This document shows positions 29,654 to 39,508 of a DNA stretch of 64,000 nt, piece after piece (position 1 is the stretch's first letter; each line of letters opens with the position of its first letter). The notes under the pieces are model-generated. The model was not told the DNA's origin and ran no database searches. It saw nothing but the letters and a program-made list of their open reading frames with translations. The stretch comes from Aquipseudomonas alcaligenes (GTDB lineage Bacteria > Pseudomonadota > Gammaproteobacteria > Pseudomonadales > Pseudomonadaceae). The stretch covers positions 186,001 to 250,000 of the forward strand of contig NZ_FTNW01000001.1 of the NCBI RefSeq assembly GCF_900156545.1. Reading direction: 5' to 3'. The translations under genes were made by a program, and so were the position numbers.

Positions 29654-29683
29654 AAAAAAGGGCGCCTACGGGCGCCCTTTTTT
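29654..29683. terminator. Bidirectional terminator between MOSC gene and slt
   Basis: AAAAAAGGGCGCC-TACG-GGCGCCCTTTTTT, a perfect 13-bp stem with a TACG tetraloop, shared by two convergent genes. Confidence 0.95.
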
Positions 29684-29696
29684 CTGAACCGGCTTC

Positions 29697-31625
29697 TCAC
29701 TGATCGTCGAAGAAGCGCTCATGCCAGTCCACCAGCTTCTGCGGCGAGCCCAGCTTCTGGCCGTAGATCACCGAGTAGGACAGCACGTTCTGCACGTACT
29801 GGCGGGTCTCGTCGAACGGAATGTTCTCCACCCATACGTCGAACGCCAGGTGGTCGGCGCCGCGCAGCCACTGGCGTACACGGCCGGGGCCGGCGTTGTA
29901 GGCGGCGGAGGCGAGCACCCGGTTGCCGTTGAACTGGCCGTGCACCTGGCTCAGGTAGGCGGCGCCGAGCTGGATGTTCTTCTCCGGCACCAGGGCCTGT
30001 TTGGGGTCGGCCAGCGGGATGCCGAACTTGCGTGCGGTCTCCTTGGCGGTGCCCGGCATCAGCTGCATCAGGCCCATCGCGCCGACCGGCGAGCGGGCGT
30101 CGGCCATGAAGGCGCTTTCCTGGCGGGTGATGGCGAACACCCAGCTGGAGTGCAGGCCGCGCAGCTTGGCCTGCTGGGTCAGGCTGCTCTTGTGCGCCAT
30201 GGGGAAGCGGATATCCAGGTCATCCCAGTACTGCGCCTGGCTGATGGTGCGGATGGCCGGGAAGTACCAGCCCTTGTCGTAGGCCAGCTTGGCCTGGGCG
30301 ACCATTTCCTCGCGGCTGAACAGGCGGCTGACGTGGTACCACTCGCGGCGGCCATCGACGATCTGGCCGCGATCGTGGAACTCCAGGGCGCGACGGATGC
30401 CCGCCGTGTTGCGCACTTTCTGCATCACCTGCGGTTTGATGGGCATCGGCTTGTGGTTGAGGCTGTAGGGCACCTCGATGCGGTCGGCAGCGAGGAAACC
30501 GTAGAAGTCGCGCTCCTTGGCCAGCGGCTGGTACAGGGCGACGGCTTGCTGGGCCTGGGGCTGAGCCAGCTGCAGGCTGCGCGCCTGCCAGTAGCGCCAG
30601 CGACTGGTGGTGGCCAGCGGGCTCGGCATGCGACTGGTCAGCTGGTAGGCCTCGTCCCAGCGACCGTGGCGCAGCAGCAGGCGCGCACGCCATTCGGAGA
30701 CGGTGTTGTCGCGCAGCTCCGGGTCGTACTGGGCCATGACCTTGAGCGCGCGGATATCGAAGCGCTTGGCCAGGGTCAGGCCAATCTCGCGGGCGATGGC
30801 GACCTTTTCCTCGGCGGAGAAGGGTAGTTTGCCGGCATAGACGTCCAGCAGGCTCAGGGCCTTCTCTGGATCCTGGCGTGCCAGGCGACGCAGGCCGAGG
30901 CCGGCGGCGTCGGCCATGTAGCGATCGGCCGGGGCGAAACGTGCGGTCTGGCTCATCATCTGCGGCTTCTGCGCCGCATCGAGCATCAGCTGGCCCTGCT
31001 TGCCGAGGTTGGGCAGGCCCTTGATCAGGTAGCTGGCCAGGCCGTAGTTGCGCGCCTCGGCGGCCAGTTTGGCGCGCTGCCAGCGGCGATCCTCGCTGAG
31101 CTGGCCATCGGCGCGCCAGGTGCTGAACAGCGTATCGCAGGCCTCGGGCTGGGATTTGCCGACCAGCCACAGCTTCTCGGCGGCGACCCGGGCTTCGGCT
31201 TTCATGCCCTGTTTGTACAGGTACTGGCCATACAGGCAGTCCAGTTCGGTGAAGTTGAGCTTGGGGTCGTAGTGGTTGGCGAAGGTTTGCCACTCGCCGC
31301 GCTCGGCCAGCCAGCGCAGCCAGCGCAGTTTCATCCAGCCGGCCTGGGGCAGGTCGCCGTGTTCGGTGAGGAACGCTTCGATCTCGTCGTTGCTGGCCCA
31401 CTTCAGGCGGGCGGTGAGCTCGTCATAGGCCAGGTAGGGCTCCAGCGGATAGTCACGCAGGGCATTGGCGTAGCGCAGATAAGGGCCCTTGTCGCCCTTG
31501 GCCAGGGCGCGTTTGGCTTCGTCATACATCTGCCGCTGTTGGGTCAGATTGGCGGCCTGAGCGCTGGCGAGGCCGAGGGAACAGGAAAGGAACGCGGAAA
31601 GCAGGCAGAACAGAGGGCGGCGCAT
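29697..31625 (-). CDS. slt: Soluble lytic murein transglycosylase Slt
   Basis: 642 aa, periplasmic. A signal peptide ending ASAQA (about residue 24) is followed by a long superhelical U-domain of repeated helices. The C-terminal SLT domain has catalytic E503 in ITRQESAF and GAMGLMQLMPGTAKE. It cleaves peptidoglycan to 1,6-anhydro-muropeptides, which NagZ (in this window) later processes in the cytoplasm. Divergent from uup. Confidence 0.95.
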   Translation of the reverse strand: MRRPLFCLLSAFLSCSLGLASAQAANLTQQRQMYDEAKRALAKGDKGPYLRYANALRDYPLEPYLAYDELTARLKWASNDEIEAFLTEHGDLPQAGWMKLRWLRWLAERGEWQTFANHYDPKLNFTELDCLYGQYLYKQGMKAEARVAAEKLWLVGKSQPEACDTLFSTWRADGQLSEDRRWQRAKLAAEARNYGLASYLIKGLPNLGKQGQLMLDAAQKPQMMSQTARFAPADRYMADAAGLGLRRLARQDPEKALSLLDVYAGKLPFSAEEKVAIAREIGLTLAKRFDIRALKVMAQYDPELRDNTVSEWRARLLLRHGRWDEAYQLTSRMPSPLATTSRWRYWQARSLQLAQPQAQQAVALYQPLAKERDFYGFLAADRIEVPYSLNHKPMPIKPQVMQKVRNTAGIRRALEFHDRGQIVDGRREWYHVSRLFSREEMVAQAKLAYDKGWYFPAIRTISQAQYWDDLDIRFPMAHKSSLTQQAKLRGLHSSWVFAITRQESAFMADARSPVGAMGLMQLMPGTAKETARKFGIPLADPKQALVPEKNIQLGAAYLSQVHGQFNGNRVLASAAYNAGPGRVRQWLRGADHLAFDVWVENIPFDETRQYVQNVLSYSVIYGQKLGSPQKLVDWHERFFDDQ

Positions 31626-31774
31626 GACACATCCGGACAGAGAAAACGAAATGGAGCTTTCGCCTAGCTTAGCCTGACTGGGCAGCAGAATGGCACCGCA
31701 GCGTGCGACAACGCGCCAGCATTGGGCCAGCTCAACTCGGTTAGAATGCGCGCCTGTTCACGAAGGTGGTAGTC

Positions 31775-33688
31775 ATGACCCTGCTCAAGTTTTCCGATGT
31801 TTCCCTGGCCTACGGCGCCATGCCCCTGCTGGACGGGGTGTCCTGGCAGATAGCCCGGGGAGAGCGGGTGTGCATCATCGGCCGCAACGGTACCGGCAAG
31901 TCGAGCATGCTGCGCCTGGTCAAGGGCGAGCAGATGCCCGATGACGGCGAAATCTGGCGCGCGCCGGCGCTGAAGATCGGCGAGCTGCCACAGGAGTTGC
32001 CGCGTGCCGACGAGCGCACGGTATTCGATGTGGTGGCCGAGGGGCTGGCCGGGGTCGGCGAGCTGCTGGCGCGCTATCACCACCTGAGCCAGAACATCCA
32101 GGGCGAGGATGACCTCAACCAGCTGATGCATGTCCAGCAGGAGCTGGAGGCGAAGGACGGCTGGCGCCTGCAACAGCTGGTCGACAGCACCCTGAGCCGC
32201 CTGCAGCTGCCGGCCGACAAGACCCTGGCCGAGCTGTCCGGTGGCTGGCGTCGCCGCGTGCTGCTGGCCCAGGCGCTGGTCTCCGAACCGGACCTGCTGC
32301 TGCTCGATGAGCCGACCAACCACCTGGATATCGGCGCCATTGCCTGGCTGGAAGAGGCACTGAAGGAGTTCACCGGCGCCGTGCTGTTCATCACTCACGA
32401 CCGCTCCTTCCTGCAGAACCTGGCCACGCGCATCCTCGAACTGGACCGTGGTGGCCTGATCGACTGGAACGGTGACTACGCCAGCTTCCTGGTGCACAAG
32501 GAGCAGCAACTGGCCGCCGAGGAGACCGCCAATGCGCTGTTCGACAAGCGCCTGGCCCAGGAGGAAGTGTGGATTCGCCAGGGCATAAAGGCCCGCCGCA
32601 CCCGCAACGAGGGCCGCGTACGCGCGCTCAAGGCCATGCGCCAGGAACGCAGCGAGCGCCGCGAGCGCCAGGGCAAGGCCAACATCCAGCTGGAGTCGGC
32701 GGAAAAGTCCGGCAAGCAGGTGATAGTGGCGGAAAATGTCAGTTTTGCGCACGCAGGGGGACCTACCTTGATCCGCGACTGCTCGCTGGTGCTGCAGCGC
32801 GGCGACCGCATCGGCTTGCTCGGGGCCAACGGAACCGGCAAGACCACGCTGCTGAAACTGCTGCTTGGCGACCTGCAGCCCACTAGTGGCACGATAGTGG
32901 CAGGGACCAAGATCGAAGTGGCGTATTTCGATCAGCTGCGCCATCAGCTGGAGCCGGAAAAGACGGTGATCGACAACGTCGCGGAAGGTCGCGACTTCAT
33001 CAGCATCGATGGTCAGAGCCGCCACGTGCTGAGCTATCTGGGGGACTTCCTGTTCAGTCCGCAGCGGGCACGTACGCCGGTCAAGGCGTTGTCCGGTGGC
33101 GAGAGGGCGCGCCTGTTACTGGCTAAGCTGTTCAGCAAACCGGCCAACCTGCTGGTGCTGGACGAGCCGACCAATGACCTGGACGTGGAAACCCTCGAGT
33201 TGCTCGAAGAGGTTCTGCTGAATTTCCCCGGCACCGTGCTGATGGTCAGCCACGACCGGGCCTTCCTCGACAACGTGGTGACCAGCACGCTGGTCTTCGA
33301 GGGCGAGGGCAGGGTGCGCGAGTACGTCGGCGGTTACCAGGACTGGTTGCGCCAGGGCGGTTCGCCGCGCCTGCTGGGGGTCGGCGAATCCAAGCCGGCC
33401 AAGGTCGAAGCTCCCCGTGCGGCAGAACCGGCGCCGGTGGCAGCGACAAGCGGTACTGCGGCTCCGGCCGCGAAGAAGCTCAGCTACAAGCTGCAGCGAG
33501 AGCTGGAGGCCATTCCCGGGCAGATCGACGCCCTGGAGTCCCAGCTGGCAGAACTGCAGGGGCAGATCGCCGATCCGGCCTTCTACCAGCAGGCACCGAC
33601 CATTACCGGGCCGGTGCTGCAGCGCCTGCAGAGCCTGCAAGAGGAGTTGGACCAGTTGCTGGAGCGCTGGGCCGAATTGGAAGCCTAA
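31775..33688 (+). CDS. uup: ABC-F ATPase Uup
   Basis: 637 aa, two fused ABC ATPase domains and no membrane segments. Walker A motifs are GRNGTGKSS (~37) and GANGTGKTT (~348); signatures are LSGGWRRRV and LSGGERARL; Walker B plus switch are LLLDEPTNHLD and LVLDEPTNDLD. An Ala/Pro linker leads to the C-terminal coiled coil typical of Uup. It acts on ribosomes or DNA; uup loss raises transposon excision in E. coli. The ATG at 31775 follows AAGGTGG; TAGAAT at 31742 is a possible -10. Confidence 0.93.
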   Translation: MTLLKFSDVSLAYGAMPLLDGVSWQIARGERVCIIGRNGTGKSSMLRLVKGEQMPDDGEIWRAPALKIGELPQELPRADERTVFDVVAEGLAGVGELLARYHHLSQNIQGEDDLNQLMHVQQELEAKDGWRLQQLVDSTLSRLQLPADKTLAELSGGWRRRVLLAQALVSEPDLLLLDEPTNHLDIGAIAWLEEALKEFTGAVLFITHDRSFLQNLATRILELDRGGLIDWNGDYASFLVHKEQQLAAEETANALFDKRLAQEEVWIRQGIKARRTRNEGRVRALKAMRQERSERRERQGKANIQLESAEKSGKQVIVAENVSFAHAGGPTLIRDCSLVLQRGDRIGLLGANGTGKTTLLKLLLGDLQPTSGTIVAGTKIEVAYFDQLRHQLEPEKTVIDNVAEGRDFISIDGQSRHVLSYLGDFLFSPQRARTPVKALSGGERARLLLAKLFSKPANLLVLDEPTNDLDVETLELLEEVLLNFPGTVLMVSHDRAFLDNVVTSTLVFEGEGRVREYVGGYQDWLRQGGSPRLLGVGESKPAKVEAPRAAEPAPVAATSGTAAPAAKKLSYKLQRELEAIPGQIDALESQLAELQGQIADPAFYQQAPTITGPVLQRLQSLQEELDQLLERWAELEA

Positions 33689-33708
33689 AACGCTTGTCGG
33701 AGACATGC

Positions 33709-34395
33709 ATGGCGATTGAGTACCGCATCACCCTGGATGACAACCATCAGTTCAGCTACAGGATCGAGCTGGATCGTCAGTACGACCCCCAGGGTGCCGA
33801 GGCGACGCCGAAGTGGACGCGCCTGGAAAACAATCAGTGCAGCAACTGCCCACTGAAGAAGGATGAATTCAGCCGCTGCCCGGCAGCGGTCGACCTGCAC
33901 CGAGTGATCGAGGACTTCCAGGGCCTGCCGGCCTTCAAGAAGGCCCAGGTATGGGTGCGCACGCCGGAGCGCGAGTACAGCAAGCTGGTTGGACTGGAGG
34001 AGGGCTTGCGCTCGCTGCTTGGCGTGATCATGGCCACCAGTGCCTGCCCGGTGCTGGGCAAGCTCAAGCCGATGGCGCACAACCACCTGCCGTTCGCCAG
34101 CAGCCAGGAATTCATCCTGCGCACCATTTCGCTGTATCTGACCCGGCAGTACTTCAACTTCCGCGAGGGGCGCCTTGCCGACTGGGAGCTTAAGGGGCTG
34201 GTCAAGCAGTTCCAGCAGCTGCAGCTGGTCAACCAGGCGTTCTGGCAGCGCATTCACGATGTCTGCGAGGGGGATTCCAACCTCAAGGCCTTCCTCACCT
34301 TCTTCTCCATGTCGTCGAGCATGACGGTGTCGATGGAGACCCAGCTGCAGAAGATCCGTCCGCTGGTCATGAGCGCCGGCGACGTTCCGGAGTGA
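33709..34395 (+). CDS. Conserved protein with CxxC...C motif, function unknown
   Basis: 228 aa, 20 bp after uup and probably co-transcribed. No signal peptide. An N-terminal beta-strand region is followed by NNQCSNCPLKKDEFSRCPAA (residues ~43-62), whose cysteine spacing (C-x2-C-x9-C) suggests a metal or Fe-S site. A helical C-terminal part contains ATSACPVLGKLKPMAHNHLP with further Cys and His. I do not recognise a characterised family. GTCGGAGA lies before the ATG at 33709. Confidence 0.8.
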   Translation: MAIEYRITLDDNHQFSYRIELDRQYDPQGAEATPKWTRLENNQCSNCPLKKDEFSRCPAAVDLHRVIEDFQGLPAFKKAQVWVRTPEREYSKLVGLEEGLRSLLGVIMATSACPVLGKLKPMAHNHLPFASSQEFILRTISLYLTRQYFNFREGRLADWELKGLVKQFQQLQLVNQAFWQRIHDVCEGDSNLKAFLTFFSMSSSMTVSMETQLQKIRPLVMSAGDVPE

Positions 34396-34401
34396 GCTGC
34401 A

Positions 34402-34419
34402 GGGCCCGTTGCCGGGCCC
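34402..34419. terminator. Hairpin between convergent genes
   Basis: GGGCCCG-TTGC-CGGGCCC, 7-bp stem without a strong T-run; a weak terminator at best. Confidence 0.35.
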
Positions 34420-34423
34420 GGCG

Positions 34424-34867
34424 TTATTCCTTGGTTTTCTTCAGGCGTACCGCCAGCACGTCGCACGGGGCGCCGTGCAGCACGTCGTTGGCGGTGGAAC
34501 CGAGCAGCAGGGCCAGGCCGTGGCGGCCGTGGCTGCCCACGACGATCAGGTCGCAGCCCTGTTCCTCGGCTAGTCGGTGCAGCTCCTGGCGTGGCTGGCC
34601 GTAGGCCAGGTGGCGCTGCTCGGCGCTCAGTTGCGGGTAGCGTCCGGCAAAGCTCTGCAGGCGCTCGCGGGCCTGGTCGAACTGTTGCTGCTGCAGCATT
34701 GACAGGTCCATGGGAACGTCGCCGCCGAATGCCATGGCCATGGGCTCGACAATGTGTACCAGCGCGGCTTTGGCGCCACTGCTGGCGGCGATGGCCAGGG
34801 CGCGCTCGACGACCGGGTGGCATTCGTCAGTCAGGTCGACGGCAATCAGGATGTGCTGGTAGGGCAT
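34424..34867 (-). CDS. Universal stress protein (UspA family)
   Basis: 147 aa, single Usp domain. It starts PYQHILIAVDLTDE and has the ATP-binding motif VVGSHGRHGLALLLGSTAN near the C-terminus (G-2x-G-9x-G-S/T pattern). Such proteins aid survival under stress, in Pseudomonas often under oxygen limitation. Monocistronic; its upstream 87 bp separate it from a divergent gene. Confidence 0.92.
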   Translation of the reverse strand: MPYQHILIAVDLTDECHPVVERALAIAASSGAKAALVHIVEPMAMAFGGDVPMDLSMLQQQQFDQARERLQSFAGRYPQLSAEQRHLAYGQPRQELHRLAEEQGCDLIVVGSHGRHGLALLLGSTANDVLHGAPCDVLAVRLKKTKE

Positions 34868-34954
34868 GGTGAATTTTCTCCACTCCAGTGTGCATGCTTG
34901 CAGTAAGTTCTGCTTCCTTCATAACACAGACCCTAGCAGTAACAAGAGAGAGAT

Positions 34955-35392
34955 ATGACCTGGTGGATAGTGCTTTTGCTCGTCGGTGCGGCCCTCAGTC
35001 CGCTGGTATGGCTGCGCCCCTCGCCGCAGCAGCGCGGGCAGATGGAATTGCGCCTGGCCGCGCGGCGCCTGGGGCTTGGCATGCAGCTGGGGCAGCAGCA
35101 GTGGCCGCACTGGCTGGAGAAACAGCCGCCGGAGCGCTGTGCTCAGTATCACCGGGGGCGTCGCGCAGGGCGCAGTGACAGCTGGAGCTACTGGCAGGTC
35201 GCGCCGGGGCAGTGGTGCAACCAGTGGCGCGAGCCCTGTACCGATGCGGTCATGCTGGAGCGGCTGCAGGCCTTGCCGGCGGATGTCTACAAGGTCGAGG
35301 CCAACCCGCAGATGATCTCCCTGTTCTGGGGCGAGCGCGGTGGCGAAGAGGAGCTGCGGGTAGTGGCGGCATTGCTGGCGCAACTGGCCTGA
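34955..35392 (+). CDS. Small membrane-anchored protein, function unknown
   Basis: 145 aa. One N-terminal membrane helix (TWWIVLLLVGAALSPLVWL), then a basic cytoplasmic domain with many Trp and Gln residues (HWLEKQPPERCAQYHRGRR; SYWQVAPGQWCNQW). A good AGAGAGATATG context marks the start. I recall a counterpart upstream of foaAB in P. aeruginosa without known function. Confidence 0.78.
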   Translation: MTWWIVLLLVGAALSPLVWLRPSPQQRGQMELRLAARRLGLGMQLGQQQWPHWLEKQPPERCAQYHRGRRAGRSDSWSYWQVAPGQWCNQWREPCTDAVMLERLQALPADVYKVEANPQMISLFWGERGGEEELRVVAALLAQLA

Positions 35393-35747
35393 TGGCATTT
35401 GCTTATTGTCATTATTCAACTGCTGAATGCTGGTGCCAGAGGGCTTGAACGGCCATGCGTGACCCGGCGGCAGCTTCTGGTCATCGAGTGGCTCTGCACT
35501 CATTCGGGGCTTCTGTGACGGGCAATTGACAATTGCCGGGTTTTCACTGAATGTACGCCCACCCAAATCAAACGGGCGTATGAATTGAGCGGTCTGCCCC
35601 TATGGCAGCGCCTTTACAGCCCGATTATCGCGTCGGCGGGTGTGTCGGATCGATTGGGACTATGCTCGACGGCTCTATGCCTAGAGCGGCCCCGGCCGGT
35701 TGGCTCCGATGTGTACAGTTCAGCTTCCATACCGTGGAGATCAGTTG
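35393..35747 (+). promoter_or_regulatory. foaAB promoter region with PsrA-like operator
   Basis: 355 bp without a gene. CAAAC-GGGC-GTATG (35569-35582) matches the PsrA operator C/GAAAC-N4-GTTTG/C with one mismatch. Just upstream, GGCAATTG-A-CAATTGCC (35521-35537) is a perfect 17-nt palindrome followed by GGGTTTT, which could be a second operator or a terminator. PsrA repression of the foaAB (fadBA5) operon, relieved by long-chain fatty acyl signals, is known in P. aeruginosa. Confidence 0.65.
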
Positions 35748-37895
35748 ATGATTTACGAAGGTAAAGCCATCACGGTTAAGGCTCTTGAGGGCGGCATCGT
35801 CGAATTGAATTTCGACCTCAAGGGTGAGTCCGTTAACAAGTTCAACCGTCTCACCCTGACCGAGCTGCGTCAGTCCGTGGATGCCATCAAGGCCGACGGT
35901 TCGATCAAGGGCGTAATCGTCACCAGCGGCAAAGACGTGTTTATCGTCGGCGCCGACATCACCGAATTCGTCGACAACTTCAAGCTGCCCGACGAAGAGC
36001 TGGTGGCCGGCAACCTCGAAGCCAACAAGATCTTCAGCGATTTCGAAGACCTGGCCGTTCCGACCGTTATCGCCATCAACGGCATCGCCCTGGGCGGCGG
36101 TTTCGAGATGTGCCTGGCCGGTGACTACCGTGTCGCCGCCGAGAGCGCCAAGATCGGCCTGCCGGAAGTCAAGCTGGGCATCTACCCGGGCTTCGGTGGC
36201 ACCGTCCGTCTGCCGCGCGTGATCGGCACCGACAACGCCATCGAGTGGATTGCTTCCGGCAAGGAAAACAAGGCCGCTGACGCCCTTAAAGTGGGTGCCG
36301 TCGATGCCGTGGTTGCCGCCGACAAGCTCCAGGCCGCTGCTCTGGACCTGGTCAAGCGCGCCATCTCCGGCGAGCTGGACTACAAGGCCAAGCGTCAGCC
36401 CAAGCTGGAAAAGATCAAGCTCAATGCCATCGAGCAGATGATGGCCTTCGAAACCGCCAAAGGTTTCGTAGCTGGCCAGGCCGGCCCGAACTACCCGGCT
36501 CCGGTCGAGGCCATCAAGACCATCCAGAAAGCCGCCAACTTCGGTCGCGACAAGGCCCTGGAAGTCGAGGCCGCTGGCTTCGTCAAGCTGGCCAAGACCT
36601 CCGTTGCCGAAAGCCTGATCGGTCTGTTCCTGAATGACCAGGAGCTGAAGAAGAAGGCCAAGCAGCACGACGAGATCGCCCGCGACGTGAAACTGGCCGC
36701 CGTACTCGGCGCCGGCATCATGGGTGGCGGTATCGCCTACCAGTCCGCCTCCAAAGGCACTCCGATCCTGATGAAGGATATCCGCGAAGAGGGTATCCAG
36801 ATGGGTCTGAACGAGGCTTCCAAGCTGCTCGGCAAGCGCGTCGAAAAAGGCCGCATGGCTCCGGCCAAGATGGCCGAAGCCCTCAACGCCATTCGCCCGA
36901 CCATGTCCTACGGCGACTTCGGTGCCGTCGACATCGTGGTCGAAGCCGTGGTCGAGAACCCGAAGGTCAAGCAGATCGTGCTGGCCGAGGTGGAAGGCGT
37001 GGTGAAGGAAGATGCCATCCTGGCTTCCAACACCTCCACTATCTCGATCAACCTGTTGGCCAAGGCCCTCAAGCGTCCGGAAAACTTCGTCGGCATGCAC
37101 TTCTTCAACCCGGTACACATGATGCCGCTGGTTGAGGTCATCCGTGGCGAGAAGTCCAGCGACGTGGCCGTTGCCACCACCGTGGCCTACGCTAAGAAGA
37201 TGGGCAAGAACCCGATCGTGGTCAACGACTGCCCCGGCTTCCTGGTCAACCGCGTGCTGTTCCCGTACTTCGGCGGCTTCTCCAAGCTGCTGGGCTTCGG
37301 TGTCGACTTCGTGCGCATCGACAAGGTCATGGAGAAGTTCGGCTGGCCCATGGGCCCGGCCTACCTGTCCGACGTGGTTGGTATCGACACCGGTCACCAT
37401 GGCCGTGACGTGATGGCCGAAGGCTTCCCGGATCGTATGGGCGTTGAAGGCAAGACCGCCGTCGACGTGATGTACGAAGCCAACCGCCTGGGTCAGAAGA
37501 ACGGCAAGGGCTTCTACGCCTACGAGACCGACAAGCGCGGCAAGCCGAAGAAAGTCTCCGACCCGGCCGCCTACGAGCTGCTGAAGTCGATCGTCGTCGA
37601 GCAGCGTGAGCTGACCGACGAAGACATCATCAACTTCATGATGATCCCGCTGTGCCTGGAAACCGTTCGTTGCCTGGAAGACGGCATCGTCGAAACCGCA
37701 GCTGAGGCCGACATGGGCCTGATCTACGGTATCGGCTTCCCTCCCTTCCGCGGTGGTGCTCTGCGTTACATCGATTCCATCGGTGTTGCCGAGTTCGTCG
37801 CCCTGGCCGACAAGTACGCCGAGCTGGGCGCCCTGTACCACCCGACCGCCAAGCTTCGTGAAATGGCCGCCAAGGGCCAGAAGTTCTTCGGTTAA
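35748..37895 (+). CDS. foaA: Fatty acid oxidation complex alpha subunit FoaA/FadB
   Basis: 715 aa multifunctional beta-oxidation enzyme. An N-terminal enoyl-CoA hydratase/isomerase ([20 protein letters not shown]; ~1-190) precedes a 3-hydroxyacyl-CoA dehydrogenase NAD domain ([15 protein letters not shown] at ~318) and C-terminal HCDH repeats ([11 protein letters not shown]). It forms an alpha2beta2 complex with FoaB. The ATG at 35748 is preceded by GGAG; the upstream ATG codons are not. GAT/AAC-rich, highly optimised codon use suggests strong expression. Confidence 0.96.
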   Translation: MIYEGKAITVKALEGGIVELNFDLKGESVNKFNRLTLTELRQSVDAIKADGSIKGVIVTSGKDVFIVGADITEFVDNFKLPDEELVAGNLEANKIFSDFEDLAVPTVIAINGIALGGGFEMCLAGDYRVAAESAKIGLPEVKLGIYPGFGGTVRLPRVIGTDNAIEWIASGKENKAADALKVGAVDAVVAADKLQAAALDLVKRAISGELDYKAKRQPKLEKIKLNAIEQMMAFETAKGFVAGQAGPNYPAPVEAIKTIQKAANFGRDKALEVEAAGFVKLAKTSVAESLIGLFLNDQELKKKAKQHDEIARDVKLAAVLGAGIMGGGIAYQSASKGTPILMKDIREEGIQMGLNEASKLLGKRVEKGRMAPAKMAEALNAIRPTMSYGDFGAVDIVVEAVVENPKVKQIVLAEVEGVVKEDAILASNTSTISINLLAKALKRPENFVGMHFFNPVHMMPLVEVIRGEKSSDVAVATTVAYAKKMGKNPIVVNDCPGFLVNRVLFPYFGGFSKLLGFGVDFVRIDKVMEKFGWPMGPAYLSDVVGIDTGHHGRDVMAEGFPDRMGVEGKTAVDVMYEANRLGQKNGKGFYAYETDKRGKPKKVSDPAAYELLKSIVVEQRELTDEDIINFMMIPLCLETVRCLEDGIVETAAEADMGLIYGIGFPPFRGGALRYIDSIGVAEFVALADKYAELGALYHPTAKLREMAAKGQKFFG

Positions 37896-39101
<1,206 letters not shown>

Positions 39102-39119
39102 GCGTTAGTCGATGCGAAG

Positions 39120-39150
39120 ACCGGGGCCTTGTGCCCCGGTTTTTGTTTTT
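39120..39150 (+). terminator. foaAB terminator
   Basis: ACCGGGGC-CTTGT-GCCCCGGT followed by TTTTGTTTTT. Confidence 0.92.
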
Positions 39151-39163
39151 CAGGAGAACTCCC

Positions 39164-39418
39164 ATGCAACTGCAACCTGGCCTCTACCGCCACTACAAGG
39201 GGCCGCAGTACCGCGTGTTCGGTACCGCGCGCCATTCGGAAAGCGAAGAGTGGCTGGTGGTCTATCAGGCGCTTTATGGTGATTTCGGCCTGTGGGTGCG
39301 GCCGCTCGAGATGTTCTGTGGCACGGTTGAACTGGACGGCGAGACGGTGCCGCGCTTTGCTCTGATCGAGGCCGAACCGGCGGTGATCGGGCAGGGGGCT
39401 GCCGGGAATCACGCTTGA
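39164..39418 (+). CDS. DUF1653 protein
   Basis: 84 aa single DUF1653 domain: GLYRHYKGPQYRVFGTARHS, then EEWLVVYQALYGDFGLWVRP and MFCGTVELDGETVPRF, all family hallmarks. Function unknown; small SH3-like fold likely. CAGGAG precedes the ATG at 39164. The topA -35 element overlaps its stop codon. Confidence 0.88.
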   Translation: MQLQPGLYRHYKGPQYRVFGTARHSESEEWLVVYQALYGDFGLWVRPLEMFCGTVELDGETVPRFALIEAEPAVIGQGAAGNHA

Positions 39419-39442
39419 CCGCAACTCGACAGCCACTATATA
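39415..39442 (+). promoter_or_regulatory. topA promoter
   Basis: TTGACC (39415-39420), 16-bp spacer, TATATA (39437-39442). The -35 overlaps the stop codon of the preceding gene. The -10 lies in an AT-rich CTATATATAG palindrome, which fits supercoiling-sensitive melting. Confidence 0.65.
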
Positions 39443-39508
39443 TAGCGGTGCCTTGATAGGCTCCCGCCGCTTATTCTTTCTTTTTCGTATTCAGGAATTC
39501 TCCAGTCC

